DNA of 64,000 nucleotides from Anthoceros angustus (GCA_010909165.1 MU008163.1:1302001-1366000), one strand, 5' to 3'. Shown: positions 42,266 to 53,800, counted from the first letter of the stretch. Notes: generated by a model not told the origin, from the sequence alone. Program-made: numbers and translations.

Positions 42266-43128
42266 CAAGATCCACCGAGAAGAAAAGTAAAAGATACATA
42301 AACTAGAAGATGAGAGCAAAAGAAGGCTGATCTCAAACTCACCCGTGGTCTTTCACGCTGTGGAGTCTGTACACAGTTTAAAAACGATTGGTGTGGTGCA
42401 TGATATGCAACGTCCTTGTGGATTCTAGCGGATCGTACTTAAATGAAAGCCCTAATCATTGACAGCGGAGAATGGGGGAACAGAAGTTCACACATTTGAT
42501 GCCCACTTGATCCCGACTTGTTTGTCGAGTTACCGCCCAAATGTTTGCAGTCTGGACAGCAGATTGCAGAGGGCTGCGCAGTCCCAAGATTGCGTGCAAG
42601 TTGCAACCAAATTTGAGCCAAGTATATGCACAAGATGAACCATGGGAGTCGATGAGGAGCACATCATCGTGATCTGGAACAGTGGATGGCGGGTAACATA
42701 CAGGAACCAGAGAAGGGATCGAGCAGGCTCTATCAAGCGAGATTTTACAGACGAGAGACGGGAAGAGAACGTCTGCAGGAAGCTCTGCCAGCCAGGAAGC
42801 CCGGAATGGAAAACAGCGTGGCTTGCCGGGTGCTCTAAAGCCGACCCAACCGGACGAAATCAGTGTCCCTTCGTGCCTCCTCTGCTTATCGCCTTCCTTT
42901 GCCTCCAGTCCAATCGTTTATGGAACTTGTCGACTTCACTGGTCGGCGCCCAGCCCGAAGCTCTGAGTAGTCCTCTCCTGAAGGTGGTGGATGCACGGTG
43001 GTGGGCTCGTGCATGCGGTTGTGGGCTGTGGGAAATTGCGAATGCGGTGGTGGGCTGTGGAAATGCGGTGGTTGTTGCGAGGAAAATGCTGATCCGGAGA
43101 TGGGTTTTTGCAGGTGGTTGGGACAGAG

Positions 43129-44283
43129 ATGGAGGCCCGTTCCAGAGCGGTGCGGACTTGCCTCACAGTCGCCCTGTTTCTGGGTTCGGCGTCGTTGGCA
43201 GCGGCCGAGCTCAAGGTCGGATTCTACCACGGCAAGTGCAAGGGGCGTGATGTGGAGCGCATCGTGTCCGTTGCTGTGAAGAAGGCATTCCTTGCCGACC
43301 GCACCGTCTGTGCTTCCTTGATCCGCCTCCACTTCCACGACTGCTTCGTTCAGGTGAGCATGAGCTCATGCCCCTCTGATGTAACTTCGTGTACAGTTGC
43401 TCCGAGAGAAGTCCCGCTGAATCCAACAGGGCTGCAGGGGTGCGATGGTTCCGTCCTGCTGGACACCCCTGACAGCGAGAAGAGCTCGCCCCCGAACTTC
43501 AACTCGCTGAGAGGATTCGATCTGATCGAGAACATGAAACGTTCTCTCGAGAAATGCTGCCCTTTGCTTGTGTCGTGCACGGACATCCTCGCCCTGGCCG
43601 CACGCGACTGCATTGCACTCGTAAGTCTTCCACACCTGCAGTTCAAAATTTCTATCCCGTCAGGCTTTCACAACTCTGACACTCAGACGAATGGCCATCG
43701 ACACGTGCAGCTGAAAGGCGAGGCCTACGCTGTGCCCACAGGCAGGTTCGACGGCCTGACATCCGGCGGATTTCTGGGCCCGCTGCTGGGCCTCCCTGCT
43801 CCGTTTCACCCCATCGCCACCCTGGAATCCATCTTCGCCAAGGTGGGGCTGCACAAGAACGATCTGGTGGTGCTCTCGGGCCTTCACACGGTCGGGCGGG
43901 CGAGGTGCCTCACATTCTCCAACCGCCTCTACGACAGCTCCGGCAACCCAATCCAGGACCCGCTCTTGACACCGGCCCGTTCCGCCCAGCTCCGACAGTC
44001 GTGCCCGTTCGGCGGAAACGGGGGCATCTTTGTGCCCATGGACACCACTTCCGCCATCGTCGACACCAGATACTTCCAGGGAATCGTGGGAAAAACGGCT
44101 CTCTTCAACTCCGACGATGCTCTCCTGGACGACCCCGACACTGCCGCCATCGTGCAGCGGCAGGTGGTGAGTCCTCGCTTGGAATTCGTTGGAGTGGGCG
44201 CGTCCATGATCAAGATGGGATCTATCGGGGTTCTTTCAAGCAGTACCGGCCAAGTCAGGTTGCACTGCAACCAGACCAACTAG
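43129..44283 (+). CDS. Class III secretory peroxidase
   Basis: Read as join(43129..43353,43438..43620,43711..44283), 326 aa. The ATG at 43129 precedes a signal peptide (CLTVALFLGSASLAAAE). Motifs: RLHFHDCFVQGCDGSVLL with the distal Arg and His and first Ca site, SCTDILALAARD, AVPTGRFDGL, and VVLSGLHTVGRARC carrying the proximal haem His. DPLLTPARSAQLRQSCP and a Cys-containing C-terminus complete the family pattern of disulfides. It would oxidise phenolics or generate/consume H2O2 in the wall. Both introns (84 and 90 bp) are multiples of three without in-frame stops, so unspliced RNA would still be open. Confidence 0.93.
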   Translation: MEARSRAVRTCLTVALFLGSASLAAAELKVGFYHGKCKGRDVERIVSVAVKKAFLADRTVCASLIRLHFHDCFVQVSMSSCPSDVTSCTVAPREVPLNPTGLQGCDGSVLLDTPDSEKSSPPNFNSLRGFDLIENMKRSLEKCCPLLVSCTDILALAARDCIALVSLPHLQFKISIPSGFHNSDTQTNGHRHVQLKGEAYAVPTGRFDGLTSGGFLGPLLGLPAPFHPIATLESIFAKVGLHKNDLVVLSGLHTVGRARCLTFSNRLYDSSGNPIQDPLLTPARSAQLRQSCPFGGNGGIFVPMDTTSAIVDTRYFQGIVGKTALFNSDDALLDDPDTAAIVQRQVVSPRLEFVGVGASMIKMGSIGVLSSSTGQVRLHCNQTN

Positions 44284-44367
44284 ACTAGATCGTAGGCGGC
44301 GACACCCTCGTCGATGCGAGGAGACAAGTCGCGAATTTTGCAGCTGGAGTCATTGCGGGCCATACAG

Positions 44368-44560
44368 CCTGTGTCCTTCCCGTGTCCGCACGGCTTTTGG
44401 GATACCTATTGTGCATCGCCCTTAATGGTTCTCACGAGTTTCATCACAGATTCCCTGATGGCTGCATGGGTGCGTTAGCAGAATGGAGACCTGGCCAGAG
44501 TAGAAATCTGCCCCTCTGTTGTGATCACACAGTCTTCTAACAAGGTGTTCTTGTCGACGA
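44368..44560 (+). repeat. Dispersed ~190-bp repeat, copy 2 (3' of the peroxidase gene)
   Basis: Same element as 38619-38810, same orientation, starting about 85 bp after the peroxidase stop, so it may be part of that gene's 3' UTR. Confidence 0.7.
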
Positions 44561-44646
44561 CTCGACGGAGATTGAACGAAATACAGGAGTGGAGCGGATG
44601 TTTTTATGTTATATGTATCTTATTTTCTGCATGTATTGCGCAACAG

Positions 44647-44718
44647 GGAGGTATAGCTCAGTGGTAGAGCAATCGGCTGCAGTCCGATAGGTCATCAGTT
44701 CAATCCTGGTTGCCTCCT
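44647..44718 (+). tRNA. trnC-GCA: tRNA-Cys (GCA)
   Basis: A full cloverleaf: acceptor GGAGGTA/TGCCTCC, D arm GCTC-AGTGGTA-GAGC, anticodon arm ATCGG-CTGCAGT-CCGAT with anticodon GCA, T arm ATCAG-TTCAATC-CTGGT and discriminator T, as in Cys tRNAs. No intron; CCA is not encoded, so it is nuclear type. The internal A and B boxes look intact. Confidence 0.96.
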
Positions 44719-44761
44719 CATCCCCCCAAGAAATATGTCATCTGTGGATTTAGTCTTTTGT

Positions 44762-44826
44762 GGGTTGAAACTTCTGGATGTTCCATGCCGTTACGGGGGA
44801 CATCCAGAAGTTTAACCCCGTTTTTT
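44762..44826 (+). other. Long hairpin followed by T6, downstream of tRNA-Cys
   Basis: GGGTTGAAACTTCTGGATG (44762-44780) and its complement CATCCAGAAGTTTAACCC (44801-44818) form an 18-bp stem with one bulge, extended by four more pairs around a ~12-nt loop. TTTTTT follows at 44821-44826, a Pol III stop signal. Confidence 0.75.
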
Positions 44827-45013
44827 GAAACTCCAGCGTGGCGGACGCAACCAGCAGTGGCAGCTCGGAAGGGTGACCGGGGCGCACAACCAGGAGCAGG
44901 AGCCGGCTGTGACGCTGCTATCTGCAGGTTTGGCAACCTACAACGATGATGTCAGCTCGCTCACGCTACTATCTGGCTATTAGAAATGATTTATTATAAT
45001 ATATTATGAATAG

Positions 45014-45265
45014 TGTCCCAAAACACGTTATCAAGAGTGTCCTAAAAATAACAAATTTGTATATTTTCAAGGTCAAGTGACCAATAGGATTCAAGGATAA
45101 GGACTATATAAGGCCAAGCCCACCTAGGTATGGGGTATGGTGTGTGCAAATGTGCTTGTGTGCTAGTACCTAGTGTGCCTAGTGCATATAACCCATATTG
45201 TATGGGAGTGTTGTGTTCTCTTTTAATAAAGGCTTAGCTCTTTTCCTAACTTGGTAATAGAGCCA
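45014..45265 (+). mobile_element. Copia-type LTR relic with primer-binding site
   Basis: The segment begins TGTCCCAAAACACG, has TATATAAGG at 45105, AATAAA at 45225-45230, and ends just before TGGTAATAGAGCCA at 45252-45265. That last sequence is two mismatches from TGGTATCAGAGCCA, the primer-binding site for initiator tRNA-Met used by copia-type elements. No gag, pol or second LTR follows, so it is a truncated relic. Confidence 0.55.
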
Positions 45266-45307
45266 TATTCTAGAGCCAATCTTCACTCAGGGGTTTTTTC
45301 AATTTTC

Positions 45308-45690
45308 CTGACCCTGTTATTGCGGGAGTTTGCTTGAAACAAATGTGGGAAATGAGGACCACCCAAATTCAACTTCTCAACTTACCGGTCCTGACCCTAT
45401 TATTGCAGGAGTTTGCTTGAAAACCACCCAAATTCAACTTCTCAACTGCTTGAAACAAATGTGGGAAATGAGGACCACCCAAATTCAACTTCTCAACTTA
45501 CCGGTCCTGACCCTATTATTGCAGGAGTTTGCTTGAAAACCACCCAAATTCAACTTCTCAACTGCTTGAAACAAATGTGGGAAATGAGGACCACCCAAAT
45601 TCAACTTCTCAACTTACCGGTCCTGACCCTATTATTGCAGGAGTTTGCTTGAAAACCACCCAAATTCAACTTCTCAACTTCAACTTCTCA
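45308..45690. repeat. 116-bp tandem repeat, about 3.3 copies
   Basis: CCTGACCCTATTATTGCAGGAG and the following sequence recur with a 116-bp period. Within each unit ACCACCCAAATTCAACTTCTC occurs twice, so it is a nested repeat. It starts about 40 bp after the LTR primer-binding site. Confidence 0.95.
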
Positions 45691-47591
45691 ACTTACCGGA
45701 TATTTGATTATGCTTCACAGCACTCGTCTCTATGCCAGACTCAGAATAGCAGTTAATTTTCATGATAATCTCTCTGTATATCTGTTGGTTGCTGTCTGTG
45801 CTTCACTATGGTGTACCGATTGCATACCCTTCGCTTATCGTGTGCACACCCTTCGCGGTTCCTGAAAAAAGTTGTTTTTTCACACACTCTCACATACAAA
45901 ATACTATATTCATATATATTTTTGTCCACATGGCACCAAATACATACAAATCTTAACCATGCATTGCTTCTGTACGATATCTAGAGCCAAAAGTGCATTT
46001 CGTGCAGCGTGCTTCAAAAACTTTCGGCCGTCATTTTAGGGTTTTGTTTTCGGATCCAGTCTAAAAAGAGGTATGTTCACACGGTGAGTTTAGGGTTTAG
46101 GGTTTCGCAAGGCCGATTGCTTGCTTGGTCAGGGTCCAAGCTACATCAGGAGCGTCTACTGTGGCCAGAAGTACCTAGGTGCCCAGAATTGGACCAGGGC
46201 CGTCAAACCCTAATGCAACCCTAACCCTCCGTACGGAAATATTTTGAGAGTGTGTGCAATCGGTACAACGGGCGGAGGACTTGGGGAACCGTTTTGATAC
46301 TCCCTACCACTCCGAAACATAGTTCATGGAGACATGCCATCCTGGTTTCCCTGGTGCGAGTCCTCATGGATGACAAATATATCATACCTATCGTCCTATC
46401 CTCGCGGCTTGAGCAGCAGCTCGTATGCAGTTTAGCAAAAGAGAGGCGGGAAACGGGGTTTCTGGAACATGTCCACAACTTTTGAATAGCATGCGTCTAA
46501 ACAGGAGGTCCTCGTAGATTGGACGCCGCTCATTCAACCTTGTGTGTTGCGAGCCTGACATCCATCACACGGAATCCACCTGTCTCCAGGTCTCCGTGTG
46601 TGAGCTGCGCCTCGGTGACTCCATCCACCAGAGCCAACCTCCCCTCCGTTTGTGCAATTTGCAATTCGGCTGAACATTGCATTCAACCAGGCCAAGACAG
46701 ATCACTCAGCGGCGTCGCCGAAGGCACCTTGCTGTGGTCCCCTACTTTTAGCAATCAAAACCGCTTGGTGACATCTTCTATCTCCTGGCCAGCGTACTGC
46801 CCGATCCTCCATGGAAGGCGACAAGTGCTTATTGTGCGTGATCTTGTTTCACAACGCGGAACAGGGCCGTCTCTGCAGCAGCAACATCAAATTCTGAGGC
46901 CCAAAAACGTTCTGGCCGAGAGTGGCCACCCTCGCTCTGGGACTGAATATTGGAATCCTACTCTCCCTACTCGATCGATAAGAAAGGAGGACTTGGCCAG
47001 CCGCTCAAAACCTGTCAATAGAATATAGATGCGCAACCGACGCTGAGGTATACTCCCACTTGCTTCTTCAGGTTTCCGTGCAGCACCGCCTCCTTCCGAA
47101 CTTGGGGCCAGACAGGTCTAGGTCTAAGAGCTGCTGCACACACGCATTCAACTTGCAGGCATTTAAGCTAAACTGCTAGCAGCTTAAACTCCTAGTTACG
47201 AGCTAAAGTGCTTACGGAGCATGTATGTCAAACTTGCTTGCAAGATGACCAGCTTACATGCAATTTCACGCGGGAGGATCAGAAAAGTACGGGCTATGAC
47301 ATGGAAACCAACTATGGAGGTCGGAGGTTAGTGGTCTGAGGGATGCGAAACTAGGTTCGGGAGGAAGGATGGGATCTTTCAAGGTTTTATGGCTTGATGA
47401 GGGGTTTTGCTTGAAGCAAAGTCCACAAGGACCGAGCACCAAGTCTATTAAATCTTTTCTCCGTAAGGAATGGTGTGTGTTGATAGTCCAAAGCCAAATC
47501 TGGTAACGACATCCTTGGCTAAATGGTCGATAAAAGGATCTACAAAAACACCTTCATCGTCAAGAACCAGCACACTAGGTGACTCTTCCTG
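45691..47591. other. Unassigned region with short telomere-like motifs
   Basis: TTTAGGGTTTAGGG occurs near 46088-46105 and AACCCTAA/AACCCTAACCC near 46205-46228, short plant-telomere-like runs too brief to call an interstitial telomere. A 169-aa + strand frame (46519-47028) has no recognisable motif. The part next to 47591 is the 3' flank of EXO70. Confidence 0.4.
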
Positions 47592-50000
47592 CTAGGCTGA
47601 GTTTGGACCATTATCTCCATTCCGAGAGGATGTGGAACCAGGCCCGTACAAGTTGTTGGGCCCAAGGAATAGGTCATTCAATAGCTTAGTTTCTAGACTT
47701 TCAGGCGTATACTTGAGGTACCTACCGGCTGCTGCCCCCTGATCCAAAAGTGACCCGTAGCTCTGAATGTAGCTGCGATATGCGGACTGCACCACTTGCA
47801 CCACTGCTTGTTTCACATCCCTGCGAAGATCGGCATCAGGTATGCTCCACTTGCTTTGCTTGTAAACGGTTTCTTCAAATGCTGTTGTGAACAACCTGAG
47901 TCTCTGCTTGACCAAGTCGCGGGCAGCACCCCTGCCTCCACTGGAAACCAGCAATCCCTCTCTGCTGAGGTGTGCAAGGACTTTGCCCCAGTCTTCCCTT
48001 TGGTAACCCAGAGAATGCTGCTCCACCTTCCTGCGGTGCTCCTTCATCCATAAGTCACCTAACAAGCCTCCTAGCTCACACTTACTAGACCTGTCGTACA
48101 TGTAATGGATGTTGTTCATGAGAAATATATGCGCTAGTGCTGGATCCTTGTATCCCTTTGCTCTTGCTTCAGCATTCCTCTCCAGTGCCTGTACTATGGT
48201 GAGCACTGCATGTGAAAGCCCCCTCTCCTCCTTCCTCGGGGGCTCTTGTCTCCAGCTCTGCTCTATTTTCAACACCTGAGCCATGATGGGCCCATAGAAT
48301 TCGCTGACAAGATACTTCACATAGTTGACGACATAACTCGAAAGCTTTGGATGGCTCCCATCCGCTGGTAAACTGCCCTCAGTCTGCCCCTCTAGAAGCT
48401 GCCTCGAGAACTCCCACAGTACCTGACACGAGCCATGCACCAGATGTTTCTGCAGCTCCCTCGCCCGTGACCTCATCTCTGTGCAGCCCTCACCTTCGAA
48501 CACCTCCGCAATGCTCGGGCTGAGGTTCTCCAGAGCCTCAAACATATCCAACAGCTTGAATAGCTTCTCGGGCGTCTTTTGGCTGCGTGCCACTCCCTCT
48601 CCAAATTGCAGAAACAAGAGCATGCCAGCTTGGGACAAGCGCAGGAAGCAATCCCGCCATACATGAGGTTCCGCCCTGGCAAACACTTGCGCGCACAGAC
48701 TACGTTCAGGCCCATACAAGTGCTTCACTGCCACCTCAAACTGCTGAGTCCACAGCCCGATGTACCCTTCCAAGTCATTCCAGTCCAGCATATTGATAAC
48801 CTCCGGAGTGGAGTACTGCAGGTAATCTCCCTCCAGATACTTCAAGCTCCCAATAGCACTGGAGCTACGTGCCTGCCAATACGCCTCCACACACCCATCC
48901 AGCTGCCGGTTCACAGACAGCTTGTGCACAATGACCTGCAGCTTCTCTACAACATCCGGCGGCATCAGGGCAGCCTCCTCCATCCCCACAGGAGCAGCAT
49001 CCGGGAGCGACACAGGCGTGCTGTGGTGCAACATAACATTCCCGAACTCCGACTCCAGCTGCTCCAGAGCCAAGTTCAACAACCCACCATCAAGCCCCGT
49101 CTGCTCGGGACCCGACTGAGCTTGCCGCAACACCGACAGAGCTTCGTTCAGCCTATGCATCCGGTACTTATCCGTCACCGCACTCTTGCCAAGAAAATCA
49201 ACAGCGTCCTGCAACCACTGCACAGCAACTGGGCAATTTTTCCCCAGAAATTCGAGCGAATCCTCCAGACGGGCAACTGCAGTGAGGTACCCAAACAAAT
49301 CCTCTCCCACCCCCTCCAACAACACCACCTCCAAATCGTGCAGATTATCAAAACCCTTCAGCACAGCTGCAGCAGGCCCCGTGGCTCGGTCAATGCGACC
49401 GTTCAGCCCCCGCACCAGCTTCGACTGCGCTTGCAGAGGCCCCACTGCCGCCTCCAGATTCGGTATTCGCTCCCCAATACCCCTCAGCCGCACATGAGAA
49501 ACCTCCAGGGCCGCAGACAACTCCATTGCCTTCTCCAGACTCTCATACAAGGACTTCCGTGCAGCCTGGAACTCCGCCGACACCAAACCACTCCCATCTT
49601 CCTCCTCCTTCACAACCGCCGTCTTGGGTACAGCAGATCGTTCAGGCCGAGTCTTCACCACAGTGGCCTTAGGCAACCCATCCCCAAACAAGGTAAAACT
49701 GGACAACCCTGTCACAGCTCTCTCCTTCACCCCTTCCTTCTCCTTCTCTTCCATCCCACCCTCCTCAGCAACCTGACCCTGCTGCCCTCCTGCAACATTT
49801 TCTCGCCCATCACCCGATTCATCATACCCCTGCCCATCACCCACGAGCTCCTCTACCTCCTGCTCATTCTCCGCCTCTGCTACAGCCTGGATCGGCTCCG
49901 CATCAGGGCCCCCACTACCGTCCGAGTCGAAGATTGGAGAGTCGTCATAACCTGCCTCCTCCGCCTCCTCTCGAGCTCCCTCCCCGGAGTTACTGCCCAT
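47592..50000 (-). CDS. EXO70: EXO70 exocyst subunit (intronless)
   Basis: One exon, 802 aa from the ATG at 50000. The first ~150 residues are acidic and low-complexity (EEKEKEG-like). After that the protein is all-helical in the EXO70 order: SLEKAMELSAALEVSHVRL, FDNLHDLEVVLL, LEDSLEFLGKNC, YLEGDYLQYSTPEVINMLDW, the Pfam Exo70 core from about residue 420, NNIHYMYDRS (family NNxxYxxxK/R), and the conserved end YLKYTPESLETKLLNDLF. The C-terminal domain binds PI(4,5)P2 and targets secretory vesicles to the plasma membrane. Plant EXO70.1 genes have many introns while EXO70.2/.3 genes are usually intronless, so this is likely an EXO70.2 or EXO70.3 member. The long acidic N-terminus is unusual. A decayed fragment of a relative lies at 42.2 kb. 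Confidence 0.92.
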   Translation of the reverse strand: MGSNSGEGAREEAEEAGYDDSPIFDSDGSGGPDAEPIQAVAEAENEQEVEELVGDGQGYDESGDGRENVAGGQQGQVAEEGGMEEKEKEGVKERAVTGLSSFTLFGDGLPKATVVKTRPERSAVPKTAVVKEEEDGSGLVSAEFQAARKSLYESLEKAMELSAALEVSHVRLRGIGERIPNLEAAVGPLQAQSKLVRGLNGRIDRATGPAAAVLKGFDNLHDLEVVLLEGVGEDLFGYLTAVARLEDSLEFLGKNCPVAVQWLQDAVDFLGKSAVTDKYRMHRLNEALSVLRQAQSGPEQTGLDGGLLNLALEQLESEFGNVMLHHSTPVSLPDAAPVGMEEAALMPPDVVEKLQVIVHKLSVNRQLDGCVEAYWQARSSSAIGSLKYLEGDYLQYSTPEVINMLDWNDLEGYIGLWTQQFEVAVKHLYGPERSLCAQVFARAEPHVWRDCFLRLSQAGMLLFLQFGEGVARSQKTPEKLFKLLDMFEALENLSPSIAEVFEGEGCTEMRSRARELQKHLVHGSCQVLWEFSRQLLEGQTEGSLPADGSHPKLSSYVVNYVKYLVSEFYGPIMAQVLKIEQSWRQEPPRKEERGLSHAVLTIVQALERNAEARAKGYKDPALAHIFLMNNIHYMYDRSSKCELGGLLGDLWMKEHRRKVEQHSLGYQREDWGKVLAHLSREGLLVSSGGRGAARDLVKQRLRLFTTAFEETVYKQSKWSIPDADLRRDVKQAVVQVVQSAYRSYIQSYGSLLDQGAAAGRYLKYTPESLETKLLNDLFLGPNNLYGPGSTSSRNGDNGPNSA

Positions 50001-50817
50001 GATTCACCTCGCCCTTGCTTTTGCCCTGACTCATCATGCCCTCCGATCCAGCCCAACTACCAACCCATAATACTGCCCATGAGACATGGCTGATCACAGC
50101 CCCATCATCCGTTGCATCACCACCCACAGAAGGCCGGGCTGCTTAAGCGCCTGATCCCCCCGAAGCGAGCTAAACATCAATCGCAGCCACACGCAGAGCA
50201 CAGAGCGCACAACACCGGGACCTTCGCCCCATGAGCTGTCCTGCAAATCTCACACCGCTGATACCACTCCTGTAAAGCCGAGTGAGATCCGGCTCTCTCG
50301 GGAGCTCAGAAACGGATGAGGAACCGCCGCTCCGGAAACTACCAGGACCCAGGCACCAGAATCCGGTGCCGGGCTCTCTCGAGAGCATCAACCCACCAGC
50401 CACAGGAGCGGGAGAGGTACAACTACGGGATCACAAGCTTCTCATGCTGGGGCCGGGGCCGGGGCCGGGCGTTGGGCTCTGTAGCTCTTCCGGTGCCAGT
50501 GGTCAGGTCAGCCCCCGGATTGCCGAGTCCATTCCACATCGAGTCTCTGTTTCCGACGAGGCCAACGCGTTGGCCCGCCATGGCAGAGAGAGAGTGATGG
50601 AAATGGCAAGTAGCAGGCAACTGGCCCCGCTTGCGCGCCTCTTTCACTGCTGACATGGAGGACAACTTTTCCTACGCAGCGCAGGTGCGTGCAAAACCTG
50701 CGACATAGACAAAACCATCCATGTACATGACTCCCTGCGACAACTCTCATGTGATCAGATGGTGTAAAGGACTGCGGAAGCCATCTGACCAAGCAGGATT
50801 ACAGCCAGCAAAAGCCA
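50001..50817. other. Upstream region of EXO70 and 3' flank of the PPR gene
   Basis: About 820 bp without a recognisable gene. It includes a GGGGCC-type repeat at 50452-50468 and poly-AGAG near 50588. Both neighbours are on the minus strand, so the EXO70 promoter should be here. Confidence 0.5.
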
Positions 50818-53800
50818 TTAAAGAAGAAAGCAGCCTTCCTCCAGGATTTGTGCGGAGAGCTGATTCAGTATTTCTGTGATCTGCTGGTTCTGTTGGTGGT
50901 TTCTGCCTGCTACGAACACCTCGACGTTGCCTCCGTGCTCGATCCAGCTCTGCCCCGGTCTCTTGGATGCACCTGCAGCACTTCTTGAGTCCTCTACCAT
51001 GGTTGCCTCCTCCAGCATGTCAGCATGGGCGTAGATGTTTGACATGAGGATGTAGGATGCTCTGTGCTCTGGTTCTAGCGCGACAGCGTGGTGGAAAGCA
51101 CGTCGGCCAAGCTCCACGTTGCCATACTTTCGGCATGCGCCCAGTAAGGATAGCCACATGCCCAGTTCAGGTTGAACTGGGAGTTTCAGGATCAGATCTT
51201 CTGCTTCCTTCAGGAGACCTGCACGGCTTAGAAGATCAACCAAGCTGGCATAATGCTGGAGGGTGGCACTGATTGCATGGTCTCTGTCCATGGACTCGAA
51301 GAACTGAAGGCCCCTTTCCACTACACCAGCATGACTGCAAGCAGTAATGACGCACAGGAATGTGACTGCATCTGGTCTTATGCCGGCGTCTTGCATTTCT
51401 TCGTAACACTGCAAAGCTATTTCAGATTCCCCTTGTCGGGCATATCCAGCTATCAATGAATTCCATGACACCACGTCGCGCCAGAGCAACGTGTCAAACA
51501 CATGCCGGGCATTCATCATGTTCCCACATTTGCCATACGCGTGAATGAGAGCATTCCCCACATCGAGAGTCCAGTTTTGTCCATCTCTGCATATGTCTCG
51601 GTGGATCTGGCTACACATCCGTAAAGCTCCTACGTTGCTGCAAGCTTTTAGGATGCATAGAAATGTAGCCTCTGTGGGCTCGATTCCCTCTGCCTTCATC
51701 TGAGGATAAAGCTGCATAGCTTTCTCACCCTGCCCTTGCAGTGAGTATCCTGAAATCATGGAGTTCCATGACACCACATTGCGCTCTTCTAGTGTGTCAA
51801 ACACTGCCCATGCATCCACAACGCTCCCACATTTGGCATACATGTAGACAAGTGCGTTGGCAACCATTGAATTTGATCCGTATCCCCTTCTCAGCAGTTC
51901 AGCATGTATTGCTTTACCCTTCTGCAAGGAGTCCAGCTTCAATGACTGACCCTTGATGAAAGTGTCCTTCTCCCTTTCTGCCAGGCTGCTACATGCTCTG
52001 AGTGCACTTACGAACATCCAGTTGTTTAAACTTCCACCCTCCTGCTGTATTTGGGCAAAAATTTGCAGCGCCTCCTCCCCTTGTTCGTCTGCATATCCGG
52101 CAATTATTGCATTCCACGATACCACATCTCTCTGGGGTAGATTGTCAAACACTTGACGCGCATCCACAAGGCTGCCACATTTTGCATACATGTGGATAAG
52201 GTTGTTTCCAACATAAACATCAGAATCACAGCCCATTCTAATCGCATCCGCATGAATGGCCTTACCCTTTTCAAGGGTCTTCAGCCTCATCGAGTGTCCA
52301 GAGACAATAGTCTCCTTTTCCGTCGCTGCCAGGCTGCAGCAAGCTGTGAGGACGCTGACAAAGGTTCGGGTGTTAGGCGTCACACCCTCCGTGCACATTT
52401 GGACATACAGCTGCAGGGCTTCGCTACCCTGCTCTTGCTCAGCATATGCAGCAATCATAGCACTCCATGAGACCACATTCCGAAGCGACAAGGTGTCAAA
52501 TACATGCCGTGCATCCAACATGCTGCCACATTTGGCATAGACGTCAACCAGAGTTGTGCCCACAAACACATCGGATTCACAGCCCTTCAGAATAAGCTCG
52601 GCATGAATGTTCCGACACCGCTGCAGAGAGACATGTTTCACAAGTCTTCCATCAAGAAGTGACCCCTTCTCCAATGCTGCCAGGCTCCCACAAGCTCTCA
52701 GTATGCTGACAAATATCCAATTGTTTGGCATAACCCCCTCTTGCTTCATCTGAGCATAAAGCTGCAACGCTCTATCACCTTCTTCTTGAGCTGCATATCC
52801 ACCAATAATTGCATTCCAGACAACCACATTTCGTTGGGGTAATGTTTCAAAGAAATGCTGAGCATCAGACATGCTCCCACATTTTGCATACATGTCCACC
52901 AACGTAGTGCCAACAAATATGTCTGAATCATAACCCTGCCTGATGACTTCAGCATGGAGCGACCTGACATGTCGAAGAGAGGGCGATTTGACACCTGGCC
53001 CGCCATCAGGTCCTCCATTTGCCATGTCTGCAAGGCTGCCACAGGCTTTGAGTAAGAACACAAATGTCCGACTGTCCGGCATCACACCCTCAATCTGCAT
53101 GCGAGCATACAGGTGCAGAGCCTCCTCACCCCCTTCCAGTTCAGCATACCCAGCAATCATAGCATTCCAGGACACCACGTCTCTCTCAGACAAGGTGTCA
53201 AACACATGCCGTGCATCCAAAATGCTCCACATTTTGCATACATGTCCACCAACGTAGTGCCAACAAATATGTCTGAATCATAACCCTGCCTGATGACTTC
53301 AGCATGGAGCGACCTGACATGTCGAAGAGAGGGCGATTTGACACCTGGCCCGCCATCAGGTCCTCCATTTGCCATGTCTGCAAGGCTGCCACAGGCTTTG
53401 AGTAAGAACACAAATGTCCGACTGTCCGGCATCACACCCTCAATCTGCATGCGAGCATACAGGTGCAGAGCCTCCTCACCCCCTTCCAGTTCAGCATACC
53501 CAGCAATCATAGCATTCCAGGACACCACGTCTCTCTCAGACAAGGTGTCAAACACATGCCGTGCATCCAAAATGCTCCCACATTTTGCATACATATGCAC
53601 GAGAATGTTGCCGACAAATGAATCAGAACGATGACCTAGGCTGACAAGGTCTGCATGAATAGCCTTCCCCTTCTGCAGGCACTCGACCTTTTTCAGCTGC
53701 CCCTCAGTGAGGGTATCTGTTACAGTCTCAGCCAACATGCCACATGCCTTCAGTGCACTGACGAAGACCCTACTGTTTGGGAGGACACCCTCTTCTTGCA

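Noticed and set aside
43108-44283. Peroxidase as a single 391-codon exon.
   Set aside because: The two internal insertions interrupt the conserved CFVQ-GCDGSVLL and DCIAL-x-GEAYAVPTGR junctions and have GT-AG borders; they are introns that happen to be multiples of three.
17819-45196. The 16-mer CATATAACCCATATTG is present both upstream of U6 and in the copia LTR relic.
   Set aside because: A shared 16-mer within a 64-kb window is close to chance expectation, and the flanking bases differ completely.
46085-46230. Interstitial telomere.
   Set aside because: Only two to three TTTAGGG-like units in each place; chance or promoter telo-box motifs are as likely.
48579-50093. 500-codon open frame on the + strand opposite EXO70.
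   Set aside because: It mirrors the codon pattern of the EXO70 gene on the other strand and has no motif of its own.
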